DNA from: Heliocidaris tuberculata
Lineage: Eukaryota; Echinodermata; Echinoidea; Camarodonta; Echinometridae
Direction: 5' to 3'
Length of the DNA: 64,000 nt
NCBI GenBank assembly: GCA_025618425.1
Contig: CM046838.1
Coordinates: 4,542,715-4,606,714, forward strand
Positions 50,301-58,954 of this stretch are shown here, in pieces (within the stretch, counting starts at the first letter, position 1; every line of letters begins with the position of its first letter). The notes under the pieces are model-generated. The model was not told the origin of the DNA and searched no databases. It saw nothing but the letters and a program-made list of their open reading frames with translations. A program made the position numbers and the translations under genes.

Positions 50301-52992
50301 ACATTCACCAAAAAAAACCTTCAAAACAATGCCAATGGCAGGGCATGGTATGAAAAGCATCATAAAATTCATAGGCATGATCACTCACGGCTCACGGGAC
50401 CCTCCAATAACCTGGCATACTATATGGGGCTGTGTGTCAGTTTTGGCCTGTCACAACCTCTAAGTTGAGGAGGTAAAAACAGAATATAATCAGCAAAATT
50501 TTGAGAAATACTTCCTTCTAACTACATTTTAGAATGATAGAATATCTAATTTCATGCCACTTTTTGCCAGATCCTTCGATAGGAATCAGGATCTTTATCA
50601 TCTTGATCAAGTGAAATTTTCAGGCTGTTTGTGGTCGGTGATCTTGCTCCTCTCCTGCACGTATGGGCAAGATATCACACACCTGCCTATGGGAGGCAAT
50701 TGCTCACGGTATGAAGGTACTGAGTGCAAGGTTATTTCCAATAACCTCGCATAAGTGTGACTGTGAGTGAGGCATGATAGATCTAAAGTTATAGGTAAGA
50801 AGTCTACATAAGTCATAAGAGTACATGTACAGACACACTCACACTTATGCGAGGTTATTGGAGATAACCTCGCACTCTGTACCTTCATACTGTGAGCAAT
50901 TGCCTCCCATAGGCAAATGTGTGATATCTTGCCCATATGTGTGCAGGAGGGGAGCAAGATCACTGACCAAAAACAGCCTGAAAATTTCACTTGATTCAGA
51001 TGATAAATATCCTATCGAAGGATCAGGCATGAAATTAGATATTCTATCATTCTAAAATGTAGAAAAAAGTATTTTCTCAAAATTTTTGCAGATTATATTG
51101 GTGTTTTTACCTCTTCAACTTAGAGGTCATGACTAGCCTGGAAGGCTCTGTGAAGAGTAAAAAAAAAAAAAAGCTGATGCTATTCTTCACAGAGCCTGGT
51201 TTTTTAACCCCACTCTGCAATAGAGCAGCCATTTTAGAGTCTAAAGAACCTCCTGAAAATCACCTTTACCGTGAGCCGGCTTCTCTCATCTCCTCTTCAC
51301 CATAGCTTTAGAATATTAAAACCCCTATTTTTTACCGTAGAATTAAAAAATATTGGGGAAAAAATGTGGAATATTAATTTTAATGGTTACCGTTAGGTTG
51401 AATGTTGTCTGAACGACGCCCCAGAAGTGTCCCGCAATATCATCGACCTCGGTCAATCACGCAATTTTCAGATCCACCATACATTAGACAAGACCGCTAT
51501 AAGCATGCAGGCATCGCACGCATTTCGATTGTGCGTCTTCTGCATGCATGCAGAAGCGGTCTTGTCTAACGTATGGTGGATCTGAAAATTGCGTGAGTGA
51601 CTGCAGGTCAATGACATTACGGGACAGTCTTCCGGGTCTACGAACGCAGTGAAGCTGCGGAGGCTTTTTCGGGGCGTCGTTCGGACTACCAATAACCATT
51701 AAAATTAATATTTTACATTTTTTCCCCAATATTTTTTAATTCTAGGGTAAAAAATGGGGTTTTAATTAGCTATGGTGAAGACGAGCTCTGTGGCTTATCA
51801 ATATGGTACTGGCCACAGAGCTATACAGCCCATGCCTATACTGTGTGTGGAGGAGGATATCAATCAAAAAATCTAGATCTAAATATCACCATTTCCCACA
51901 TACTGTGAGCCATGCAAACTACCCTCGGAGTTTGCTAAAGGGGTTACCTTCCAGGATCAACTAAGATTGTAAAAATTGAATGAATAAAAAAGAAAAAAAG
52001 CCACAAAATTGGCAGGTGTGATCAGGTTTTTTTACCTTGCACTTGTAACTTGTATATATGGGACTACACATGCAAGGTAAGATTGGTGTAGTCCCTTATA
52101 TACAAGTTACACAGTGTAACTTGTATATATGGGACTACACCAATCTTACTTTGCATGTGTAGTCCCATATATACAAGTTACAAGTGCAAGGTAAAAAAAC
52201 CTGATCACACCTGCCAATTTTGTGGCTTTTTTTCTTTTTTATTCATTCAATTTTTACAATCTTAGTTGATCCTGGAAGGTAACCCCTTTAGCAAACTCCG
52301 AGGGTGGTTTGCATGGCTCACAGTATGTGGGAAATGGTGATATTTAGATCTAGATTTTTTGATTGATATCCTCCTCCACACACAGCATAGGCATGGGCTG
52401 TATAGCTCTGTGGCCAGTACCATATTGATAAGCCACAGAGCTCGTATAGCTAGGTTTTAATATTCTAAAGCTATGGTGAAGAGGAGATGAGAGAAGCTGG
52501 CTCACGGTAAAGGTGATTTTCAGGAGGTATTTTAGACTCTAAAATGGCTGCTCTATTGTAGAGTGGGGTTAAAAAACCAGGCTCTTTGAAGAGTAGCGTC
52601 AGCTTTTTTTTTTTTTTACTCTTCAAAGAGCCTTCCAGGCTATAGATCTAGATCTACAGACAGTACACTGCCCTGGCCCTGTTGCACACATAAAAGTGCT
52701 TTAGTATGCAGAAGTTTTACCTGTAACATGTAATCAGAGAATCTACAGCTCTGGGTTAGATCTGTACATGGTAGAGACTACATGAACATTTTGTTTTGTA
52801 GTTGTACCCCGTTTAAATAAGCAGGGGGTTTTACATTGCAGTCCCATACCTTTATAATTGTGTGAGCACTTATTCAGATAATTAATGAAAAATAGATAAT
52901 AAAGACTCACCACGCCCCTTACTGTCCTCTCCTAGGGCACCACCCAGAACAAGAAGAAATGTACTAACCAAAAGAGTAGTATACACCTCCAT
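38054..52992 (-). CDS. TXNDC12: Thioredoxin domain-containing protein 12 (ER), six exons
   Basis: Six exons join in consistent phases (1, 2, 1, 0, 1) to give 161 codons plus TGA; TXNDC12 of vertebrates is about 170 residues. Residues 1-21 are a hydrophobic signal peptide. [10 protein letters not shown] opens the mature domain. [15 protein letters not shown] carries the redox pair (Cys61 and Cys64). FVMVNVEDDEEP, then [12 protein letters not shown] with the cis-proline at 108, and GNPQYKYFY complete the thioredoxin fold. The protein ends RNDEL, a KDEL-type retrieval signal. The family acts in the ER lumen as a thiol-disulfide oxidoreductase. The nearest alternatives (AGR2/AGR3) lack the second active-site cysteine, so CGAC favours TXNDC12. 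Introns of 0.7-4.2 kb are full of mobile elements. No open frame longer than 60 codons marks any of the exons. Confidence 0.95.
38549..38695. repeat. Direct repeat R1, copy in intron 5
   Basis: Words such as AACGTGATG, GAGGCAG, TAGCAATTT and TGCACCATT/CGCACCATT are shared in the same order with 43,069-43,335, where an extra stretch of about 110 bp is present. Confidence 0.6.
39119..39815. repeat. Minisatellite of about 150 bp, four copies
   Basis: Each unit runs TTTTGAATAAATTTGCATAA, ATGAATTTCAAAATTCTGTG, AAGCCCCCACCCAGCCC, TATCAGATAAAACAATCGGA, ATCCGATGTGAAATAGAG. Four copies end in a GACGGA/CACGGA-rich tail and GTTCGGCGGGGACAAAA. The first copies are nearly identical and the last is diverged. 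Confidence 0.9.
40240..40893. repeat. Interspersed repeat with internal tandem units (copy 1)
   Basis: Units containing CTATGGTGATGCATA or CTATGGTGATACATACTA, CAAGTTTGAAGTTAATGG and TGACCTTTGACC repeat about every 170 bp. The end reads ATAATGCCTCTAGCACC, CACCTTCGGTGGACGGAGG. A reverse-oriented copy lies at about 46,448-46,795. Confidence 0.85.
40660..40687 (+). promoter_or_regulatory. Four tandem TGACCTT half-sites (DR1-like)
   Basis: TGACCTT repeats exactly four times with a 7-bp period, so TGACCT half-sites are spaced by one base, the DR1 arrangement recognised by RXR, HNF4 and COUP-TF type nuclear receptors. It lies inside a dispersed repeat in an intron; function is speculative. Confidence 0.4.
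41299..41335. repeat. TA microsatellite
   Basis: Pure (TA)n tract of about 37 bp. Confidence 0.95.
41560..41943. repeat. Direct repeat R2, copy in intron 5
   Basis: Partner of 37,490-37,858. It starts about 90 bp past the donor of exon 5 in the direction of the gene. Confidence 0.75.
42031..42184 (-). CDS. TXNDC12: TXNDC12 exon 5
   Basis: The exon is 154 bp with acceptor CTCCTCTAG|GA (phase 0) and donor ATGG|GTATGT (phase 1). It encodes [27 protein letters not shown] and [14 protein letters not shown], including the cis-Pro motif. Confidence 0.95.
42185..43796. other. TXNDC12 intron 4
   Basis: It has poly-C at about 42,345 and poly-G at about 42,411, and direct repeat R1 at 43,069-43,335. 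A further related stretch (GCATAATTGTTAAAAATC, TTGAGGCAGAACC) lies near 43,521-43,560. Confidence 0.8.
43797..43870 (-). CDS. TXNDC12: TXNDC12 exon 4
   Basis: The exon is 74 bp with acceptor CATTATAG|CA (phase 1) and donor GTTGAG|GTGAGT (phase 0). It encodes [16 protein letters not shown] and EFVMVNVE. Confidence 0.95.
43871..44592. other. TXNDC12 intron 3 with a MITE
   Basis: It contains the CAGGGGCGGATCC-ended element at 44,262-44,428. Confidence 0.8.
44262..44428. mobile_element. Poly-C MITE with CAGGGGCGGATCCAGG ends
   Basis: The 167-bp element has ends CAGGGGCGGATCCAGG and CCTGGATCCGCCCCTG that are inverted. The interior has poly-G and poly-C. Flanks CTTGAC and CTAGAC are similar but not a clean 8-bp duplication. 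Confidence 0.75.
44593..44645 (-). CDS. TXNDC12: TXNDC12 exon 3, active site
   Basis: The exon is only 53 bp: acceptor TTCTTACAG... giving CTTACAG|C in phase 2, donor AAAG|GTGAAG in phase 1. It encodes [18 protein letters not shown], with the CGAC catalytic pair. Confidence 0.95.
45176..45993. mobile_element. Foldback element with nested TIR element
   Basis: The arms at about 45,505-45,640 and 45,805-45,955 are inverted copies (for example GAAATAAGAAAGTTATGA against TCATAACTTTCTTATTTC). A second element at about 45,202-45,481 with ends TTGAGGCCTGTACGG / CCGTACAGGCCTCAA sits inside its left part. Confidence 0.7.
46418..47813. mobile_element. 1.4-kb TIR element with GGTGTTGGTGTTT ends
   Basis: The ends TGGGTGATTTCACGCTCGG and CCGAGCGTGAAATCACCCA are exact inverted copies, and the match runs on through TGTTGGTGTTT. 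The interior repeats GGTGTTGGTG words in both orientations and holds the reversed copy of the 40-kb repeat. Flanking sequences either side belong to one other repeat, so this is an insertion. No transposase is recognised. Confidence 0.75.
46448..46795 (-). repeat. Interspersed repeat (copy 2, reversed)
   Basis: It begins CATCCACCGAAGGTGGTGC and TAGAGGCATTATG, then reads as the reverse complement of 40,380-40,890, including GTACCGGTACATACATGTAG and AAAGGTCAAAGGTGACAGG. The close match suggests a young family. Confidence 0.8.
47814..48216. repeat. Right part of dispersed repeat ending in (ACAA)n
   Basis: It continues the repeat interrupted at 46,417 (ACTATGGGGTCAAAACTGAA before, ACTATAGAGTCAAAACTAGA within). 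It ends with (ACAAACAA)n at 48,131-48,162 and TTTTATCGGCGTGGGTATTA. Confidence 0.55.
48286..48590 (-). mobile_element. LINE reverse-transcriptase C-terminal fragment
   Basis: The minus-strand frame reads [19 protein letters not shown], then [14 protein letters not shown] and [12 protein letters not shown]. The pattern LHWLPVxxRIxFK...YxPxRxLRSS...FKxxLKTxLF is the well-known end of jockey/CR1-like LINE ORF2. It is a short relic in intron 2. Confidence 0.75.
48893..48953 (-). CDS. TXNDC12: TXNDC12 exon 2
   Basis: The exon is 61 bp with acceptor CCTATAG|GT (phase 1) and donor GAGAA|GTAAGT (phase 2). It encodes [19 protein letters not shown]. Confidence 0.95.
49002..49194. mobile_element. MITE with GGCCCGAATTCACAA ends
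   Basis: The 193-bp element starts GGCCCGAATTCACAATGGAG and ends as the complement of GGCCTGAATTCACAAAGGAG. The similarity extends through GTTTAAACC. Confidence 0.75.
49861..51128. repeat. Three copies of a 300-bp segment in +, -, + orientation
   Basis: Copies lie at 49,861-50,157 (+), 50,462-50,776 (-) and 50,832-51,128 (+). Shared words include TATGCGAGGTTATT, GAAAATTTCACTTGAT, ATGTAGAAA and ACCTCTTCAACTTAGA. The second and third face each other across about 55 bp to make a 660-bp palindrome. Confidence 0.85.
51130..52640. repeat. Nested palindrome complex
   Basis: The outer arms (about 51,133-51,325 and 52,450-52,634) are inverted copies, for example CTCTTCACCATAGCTTTAGA against TCTAAAGCTATGGTGAAGAG. 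They enclose two further palindromes end to end. One is centred near 51,550 (GCTTCTGCATGCATGCAGAAGC region, split here as CTTCTGCATG and CATGCAGAAG); the other is centred near 52,110 (AAGTTACACAGTGTAACTT). Each inner palindrome has long arms, about 230 bp and 330 bp. The layout implies foldback elements inserted into or beside one another. Confidence 0.85.
52911..52992 (-). CDS. TXNDC12: TXNDC12 exon 1, signal peptide
   Basis: The exon is 82 bp, starting ATG at 52992 and ending at donor CGTG|GTGAGT, phase 1. It encodes [18 protein letters not shown] then ALGEDSKGR: a short N-region, hydrophobic core and a plausible cleavage after ALG. No upstream in-frame ATG is needed. Confidence 0.93.
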
Positions 52993-54150
52993 TTTAAAGT
53001 AATCTTGCAAAAGAATGGTTAGAAATCTAACTCAAATTAGGTGAACTGCATTGGGTTTGGAATGCTAGCGCTACCTGCAGCTGCATGCGGAGTTTGCGGA
53101 CGACTACGTGGCTAAATACGTTTGCAGCGCAGATAGCTATCCGTAGCTGCTTGATTGGAGACTAGCATCCGCGGCCAGTGTTATTCTATGTACACTATGT
53201 TACACTTTAGATGACCGACCAGGAGGCATGATAGGAGGAGGAAGGGCTCCCTTCTGCAAGGGCCCCTGTTTTTCCCACGTAGGTAGGTTAAAGGCGGCTG
53301 TCTCCAGGAAAGATCGAGACTTCACAGATGTTGGGTGGGTCCATGTGTCCCCATGTGTCCCATCAACGGGACAGCCGTACCCCGCACTGCGGTACGGGTG
53401 TGGGAGGGAGCTCTTCTTGCTTTGTCTGTTTCTTTTCAGTCCAAATTAACTTTTTGTTTAAAATTTATTTGTGTATCATTTGGAGTGTTGGCTTCATTTT
53501 CTTTTTCATAATTCCCCCTCTCTCAAGCTCTTGCATTGAAACAACAACAACAACAACCAAAAAAAAGGTCATGTAAACTAGTCTAAAGATGAAATGTTAT
53601 ACATTTTGACTGTATGTGTTTGTGTGGGTGTGTGCATATCATTTATGTTTCTCTCTCTCTCTCTCTCTCTCTCGTTAAAGAATACCGATATTAAAAGGAA
53701 GAAAAAAAATGTTACGTAGGTCTACATAATTATGTATAGTGTGTGGCAAAAATAGTCAATTATGACTGATTGCCAAACAAAAACAAATCAAGAAGAAGTT
53801 ACGGCAGCTTGGAGACGGTCACTGTCACTACAATCACCGGTATCATTCGCCCGGAGCGAACTTACTGTTTTGACGTTGACTGTTAGACTTCAGTATAAAC
53901 AATTTTCATCAGTGACTGTATACCGTGAGGGGTGTCGATTTCTTATCATGCCAGGACATTTGAAGAAGCACACCATGCAGCTTCTAATTGATTGATTGAT
54001 TGATTTTTATTCGCCAAGCTTCGAACATACAACAATAGAATAGTCGAAGAAAATCGGAAAAAATGGCAGGATAACCCAGGATAATAATTGTATTAACTAT
54101 TAACAGTACTGAAGCTAACAAAACAATTTTTGTTACTTTTCAACGAGAAG
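52993..54150. other. TXNDC12 upstream region and spacer
   Basis: Just upstream of the start (53,040-53,180) is a more GC-rich patch with several CpG and GCTAGC/GCTGC words, a possible promoter. From 53,228 to 53,420 lies a GC-rich stretch with a hairpin (CCGTACC...GGTACGG near 53,378-53,398) of unknown nature. (CT)n occurs at about 53,648-53,672 and (ATTG)n at about 53,988-54,003. No gene is recognised. Confidence 0.4.
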
Positions 54151-54515
54151 CTTCTTTTTTTTTCATTCTTTTTCTTCTTCTTCTTCTTCTTCTTCTTCTT
54201 CTTCTTCTTCTTCTTCTTCTTCTTCTTCTTCTTCTTCTTCTTCTTCTTCTTCTTCTTCTTCTTCTTCTTTCGTCTTCTTTTTATTAATTTCTTTTTCTTT
54301 TTCTTCTTCTTCTTCTCCTTCTTCTTCTTCTCCTATTTCTTTTTTCTTTTTCTTTTTCTTTTTCTTTTTTTTTCTTCTTCTTCTTCTCCTTCTTCTTCTT
54401 CTTCTTCTTCTTCTTCTTCTTCTTCTTCTTCTTCTCCTCCTCCTCCTTCTTCTTCTTCTTTCGTCTTCTTCTTAATCTTTTTCTTTTCTTCTTCTTTTTC
54501 TACTCCTTTTCTTTA
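54150..54515. repeat. CTT microsatellite
   Basis: A long (CTT)n tract with CTCC and T-rich interruptions. The poly-Phe/poly-Ser frame through it is not a gene. Confidence 0.97.
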
Positions 54516-56160
54516 AACCCCATACTAAATGAGTGTCCATAAGATCGTGATCATAGAAGAAAATGAATTCCAATTTTTTTAATATTTTTTTAAAGAGTTT
54601 ACGAAATGGAGAGGAAGAAATAAGTGGGATCAACCTAATAATGGAGGAAGAATCCGGCGGAGAAAGCCTTGCACTAGCCACTTTTTGGAGACTTTTTTAT
54701 CATGCAAAAATCATGCAAAACTCCAGTATATATATTTTTTAATATGAAAAATATAAATGGGGCCCTCATATTATTATACTGCTGTTGTTATCTAGGGAGA
54801 TGTTGGAAGAAATGAGAAATGAGAAATGAGAATATACGTGCTGAGGCAAATATTTTGTGTGATTTTCGGAGAACTGTATTAAATTAAATATTAAATTCAT
54901 ATTAATGAAGAGTCAGTGGAATACTATCATAGTATTATACTATTATACTATACTATACTATACTATACTATTTTTCCTTTATTAAATTACATAGACAGAC
55001 ATGCAAAATAAATATATGGCCCAATACAATGAATTCAATCAAGCAGGGCCTAACAAATACAGGTACAACTCTGCAGATAACATACATGAATAAAATGATA
55101 ATTATATTTGAAACGGATAACAGAATACATGTTAATATAGAAATTACATTATAATATTATTATAATAATATAATAGTATTATAATAATATTAAAACACTG
55201 TTATAATATAACATTACAATAATAGTACTATAGTATTATTGATAATAATAATAATAATATAACTAATATTACTATTATTACTGTTATAAATATTATCATT
55301 ATTATTACAATAATAATGATACAACTATCTTATTATTCTATCATAGTCTATAGACTTCGAAATTGATAAAGGGGAGGGAGGATTGTAACCATGCTGGCAC
55401 TGTGAAGCGACATCACATTAATAGAGGATCACATTTTGCAAGCCCTTATTTTTCCAAGCAATTTTCATGTCATTTGTTGCCCCCATCGATACTGAGCAGT
55501 TTTCTTTTCTTAATTTTGTTATGGGCCTTCACTTGAACGAAATGCTGTGCGTACTCTGCATACTATGCTGGTACAAGGTAGCATAGAATACACCGCTAAG
55601 AGAGGAGCCTCGCTCTCTCGTGAGGAGGACTTTGATAAGGGGCGTTGTCTGAACAGTAGTCTTAAACCATACACTCAACGAGAGATAATATGATAATTCG
55701 TTTTGTTTTGTTTTGTTTTTTTTTTTTTCTAAATCATAACTCAGAGACTTATTTTTAATGGAATTTATGCTCATCAATACGGTACATATTTCCAAGTTCA
55801 TAAAACCAAAACATTTCATACTCTTTGGTCGTACTAATATCAAACAGAACACAGATGCTATCCGAAAAAAAATGAATTTTCACAATCTTTTCACCATACA
55901 TAATTATTTATTCCATCTAAACAATATATATTTCCGCTAATTTAACTGTAAGTTCTCGAATTCATATTTCCAATGTGACGAGCGAGAGAGAGGGGGGGGG
56001 GGTTACTGCCTTCTTTGTTATTTTGAAATAAAAGGCCTACAACCTGATTATAATTATCACTCGGATCAGATCGACATTTGGCCATTACATGTATATGCGC
56101 ATTAATCATGCCTAAAATAATTTTCCTTTTGGTATTTCATTAAACAGACCCCTCCGCTAT
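54516..56160. other. Spacer with AT-rich simple repeats
   Basis: (TATAC)n lies at about 54,940-54,970 and an imperfect TAATATTA tract at about 55,145-55,320. No coding exon is seen. Confidence 0.5.
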
Positions 56161-56172
56161 CTAAAGCGTCTT

Positions 56173-56178
56173 TATAAA
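56173..56178 (+). promoter_or_regulatory. Candidate TATA box
   Basis: TATAAA lies about 220 bp upstream of the signal-peptide ATG at 56400. A start near 56,205 would leave a 5' UTR of about 195 bp. The assignment is based on position alone. Confidence 0.3.
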
Positions 56179-56399
56179 TTTAGTTCTGGGCGAACAAATG
56201 ATTATTAAATGAGACGAAACCTTGGACAAAGACTACATAATATTGATAGAGTGCTGGGTTCTCGAAGCTTTACTGCTTGACGATCATCAACTTCAGATAG
56301 AGAAATACTTCGATTGAGAGCACACGGTACTAGATCAATCAGCTCATCATAATACTATTAAAAATTGGTTTGCTTAGTTCGAAGACGATCTCGATCACG

Positions 56400-56463
56400 A
56401 TGATGAAGACGTTATTCTTTGTAGCCATGGTCATTTTGACCATCGCGTCCGTGAATGGACAAG
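56400..56463 (+). CDS. Probable first coding exon of a secreted protein (partial gene)
   Basis: Two adjacent ATGs (56400 and 56403) open a frame reading MMKTLFFVAMVILTIASVNG then Q, followed by a strong donor CAAG|GTAAGT in phase 1. The sequence has the basic start, hydrophobic core and small-residue cleavage site (SVNG|Q) of a signal peptide. Phase 1 after a signal peptide is typical of modular extracellular proteins. No later exon of this gene was recognised before 64,000, so the product is unknown and the first intron would exceed 7.5 kb. Confidence 0.65.
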
Positions 56464-56921
56464 GTAAGTTAAATATTCATTTGAATTTCCTGTTCATGCA
56501 TTTATGTTAAAGAAATATTTGTATTTGTACTTGTGTTCACTTATCTCTGGGGATGCAGCAAACGGGTTGAAAACAACAAAAACGTAAAGGGCTGCGCCCC
56601 CGATAACAAATATTGATCAAATATACAGAAATTACAAAACACAATATCATAAAAACAAGTTTGGTCGCAAGGAAATACATCAATAATATATTTATTATAA
56701 TAAATATGCAAGATATGTTCAAAGCTTTGTAATTCTACTACCAGTATCTTTACTCTGATTATCATAAGCTGTGTACTAACTAAACGTGATATGATATGGT
56801 CCCCGTATTAACATGATCAAAGTATTGTAAGATTGTAAAATAATAAAAGTTGAAATTGTTCGAATTGTTTATGTCTGTGCCAAATGACGACACAAATATG
56901 CCCAATGTACTACGAAGTAAT

Positions 56922-56925
<4 letters not shown>
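56464..56925. other. Putative intron, no feature seen
   Basis: AT-rich sequence; minus-strand frames of about 60-75 codons have no recognisable domain. Confidence 0.4.

Positions 56926-56967
<42 letters not shown>
56926..56967. repeat. TA microsatellite
   Basis: (TA)n tract abutting the tRNA-bearing element. Confidence 0.95.
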
Positions 56968-56968
<1 letters not shown>

Positions 56969-57436
56969 ACTGTGAGAAATGAAAATGAGAGAATAATGGT
57001 TGCGTAGCTTAAATCAAAGTTCCCCAGAGCTGTCCTCCCTTTTTGAATTTTTGCAAAGGTTGAAAAAATGTCTCCGCCGGGAATCGAACCCGGGTCGTTG
57101 GCTTAGAACGCCAGTGCCTTAACCACTAGACCACGGAGACGGGCCAGTGATTTCGGCGACACCAGATTCAATTGACCGACAGATTGACAAATCTTCAACC
57201 TTATTAATTAATTCCTTTGTCGGGGGCAGGTGAGTTTTGAACAAAGACAAGCCGCATGCCTCAGCTGGATCCAAGCGAATGCTTTGAGATACATGTATAC
57301 ATTAGAATAATAATCATTATAAACAATTGTAAGGAAATAACATATACAACAGCTTTGGCAACTCTCGTGGAAATAATTATAATTGTGAGAAATGAAAATG
57401 AGAGAATAATGGTTGCGTAGCTTAAATCAAAGTTCC

Positions 57437-57438
<2 letters not shown>
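56968..57438 (-). mobile_element. Inverted-repeat element carrying a tRNA-Arg-like head (copy 2)
   Basis: This is the reverse-oriented relative of 3,182-3,641. A 55-bp segment (TGTGAGAAATGAAAATGAGA to AAAGTTCCCC) occurs at both ends as a direct repeat (about 56,971-57,025 and 57,385-57,438), and each end abuts a TA microsatellite. Confidence 0.65.
57070..57140 (-). tRNA. tRNA-Arg(TCT)-like sequence, well-preserved cloverleaf
   Basis: The 71 nt read on the minus strand have a perfect 7-bp acceptor stem (GTCTCCG/CGGAGAC). The A box is TGGTCTAGTGG, the anticodon arm CTGGC-GTTCTAA-GCCAA (anticodon TCT, one weak pair), and the T-arm CCGGG-TTCGATT-CCCGG. The fold is better than in the copy at 3,413. 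Its place inside a dispersed element still suggests a SINE promoter, but a captured working tRNA is possible. Confidence 0.55.
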
Positions 57439-57494
<56 letters not shown>

Positions 57495-57536
57495 GTGTGT
57501 GTGTGTGTGTGTGGGTGTGTGCGTGTGTGTGTGTGT
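57439..57536. repeat. TA then TG microsatellite
   Basis: (TA)n passing into (TG)n, adjacent to the element's end. Confidence 0.95.
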
Positions 57537-58768
57537 TTCATTAGAGCCAAAGTAACAATGTAGATAATTTTATTATCCTACAACAATTAGATGCAAAGTA
57601 TGTATAATTTTATTTTAGAACAAATGCTTGTCTGCGTTATCGTTCTGATGTTTGAATCCACATCTCAATTTCTGTCGGAGAGTCTCCTAATCTGCAGACC
57701 AAGATTAGTTTATCGGCCACAACCTGCACATTTTCAATATTTCGAAAATTATATATTTTTTGAGATGATATAATCTTTTTACTATAGTCTTCCCCTTGAT
57801 TAACAATACAACTCGTCATTCAGCTGTTAAATGGTAAAAGGTCGGTAATTAGCTATTATCAGTGGAAGCATGGCAACATCAGTCTACAGTTATTGGGAGA
57901 AAATACTCCACTCATCATAAGAATAGTTTAAAGGGGTTAAAAGAATTAAAATGAGCAAGAAATTATGATTAACGATGCATTAGATGAAGACTCCAAATAA
58001 AATTGCCAGCACTTCTACACTCTTTAAAAAATAACTTTGGATTCCGATTGGCATCCTAGTCGACAGCCCTCGAGACCGCAAGTCCATGTTGCCGACGGTC
58101 TCGTGAAGAATCAGAAACGTTTTTAGAAGATCGATGAGCAAAACACTGATGGTCTCGTGGCTATTTGTCGCGTGGCTGGCGGTCTCGCGGGCCGTCCATC
58201 AATTCGTAAATATCAGGTGGAACCCACCGTTCAGTTTTTGAGAGTATATAAATAGAGGCCATTTTCTTTTGTTACGAAACACCCTGAATAAACAAATGGT
58301 AGATGCTAGGCAGGGCTTGCTCTATTTACTTATGTCAAAGTACAGGCTTCATAAAACACGTCCTCGGTTTGATCATAAAAATCATTAAAAATGAGATGGG
58401 TTTGAAGAAAAGAGAAGGGGATAAGAATTCATTTGAATGGCTGTGCAAACGAGAAACCTCCCCCCAAGAGTCAATATTTGATCCATCATAAAAGATAACG
58501 TGACATGTTTATGAAATACCTGGTGTACCTAAATGATAAGAATATCAGGAGAAGACGAAGAAGGGAAAGACAAGATGAAAAGGGGACATTTCTGGCCCAA
58601 GATCACATAACGAATCTCGTATTGCTTTTAGGCAGTGGACTTCAGCCCTGTCCGCATAATTCGTTATTAATGAAAGAATAAAAATTACTGAAATTTGAAA
58701 CAAACTCTTGAAGAGTACACTCGCTGACACATTTATGAATTGGAAATGATGGGAGTGCTCTCTGTCTG

Positions 58769-58807
<39 letters not shown>

Positions 58808-58954
58808 TACACTTTCAACCTCGCCATATTTATTATTAATGTATCTGTTTGTCTATCGATCTTACTTACTTCTTTCTTAATTTCTTTGCCTACATTCATA
58901 ATAACAATAATGATTTTTTTTTCTTTAAACATCTTTCGAGGAACTTTATTTACA
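57537..58954. other. Spacer, no gene seen
   Basis: GGTCTCG and related words recur at about 58,070-58,190 (CGAGACCG, ACGGTCTCGTG, GATGGTCTCGTGG, GCGGTCTCGCGG), a small degenerate repeat. (CT)n lies at about 58,765-58,805. Confidence 0.45.

Larger units (their letters stand above)
48954..52910. other. TXNDC12 intron 1, palindrome-rich
   Basis: It holds a MITE (49,002-49,194), three related 300-bp segments (49,861-51,128) and a nested palindrome complex (51,130-52,640). Confidence 0.85.

Noticed and set aside
50554..51055. Overlapping open frames on both strands near 50.6-51.0 kb
   Set aside because: They arise from inverted copies of the same 300-bp repeat and encode no known domain.
53228..53449. 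Open frame in a GC-rich patch upstream of TXNDC12
   Set aside because: No domain, no splice context and a stable hairpin instead; it might be part of a repeat.
54130..54516. 128-codon poly-Phe/poly-Ser open frame
   Set aside because: It is the CTT microsatellite read in frame.
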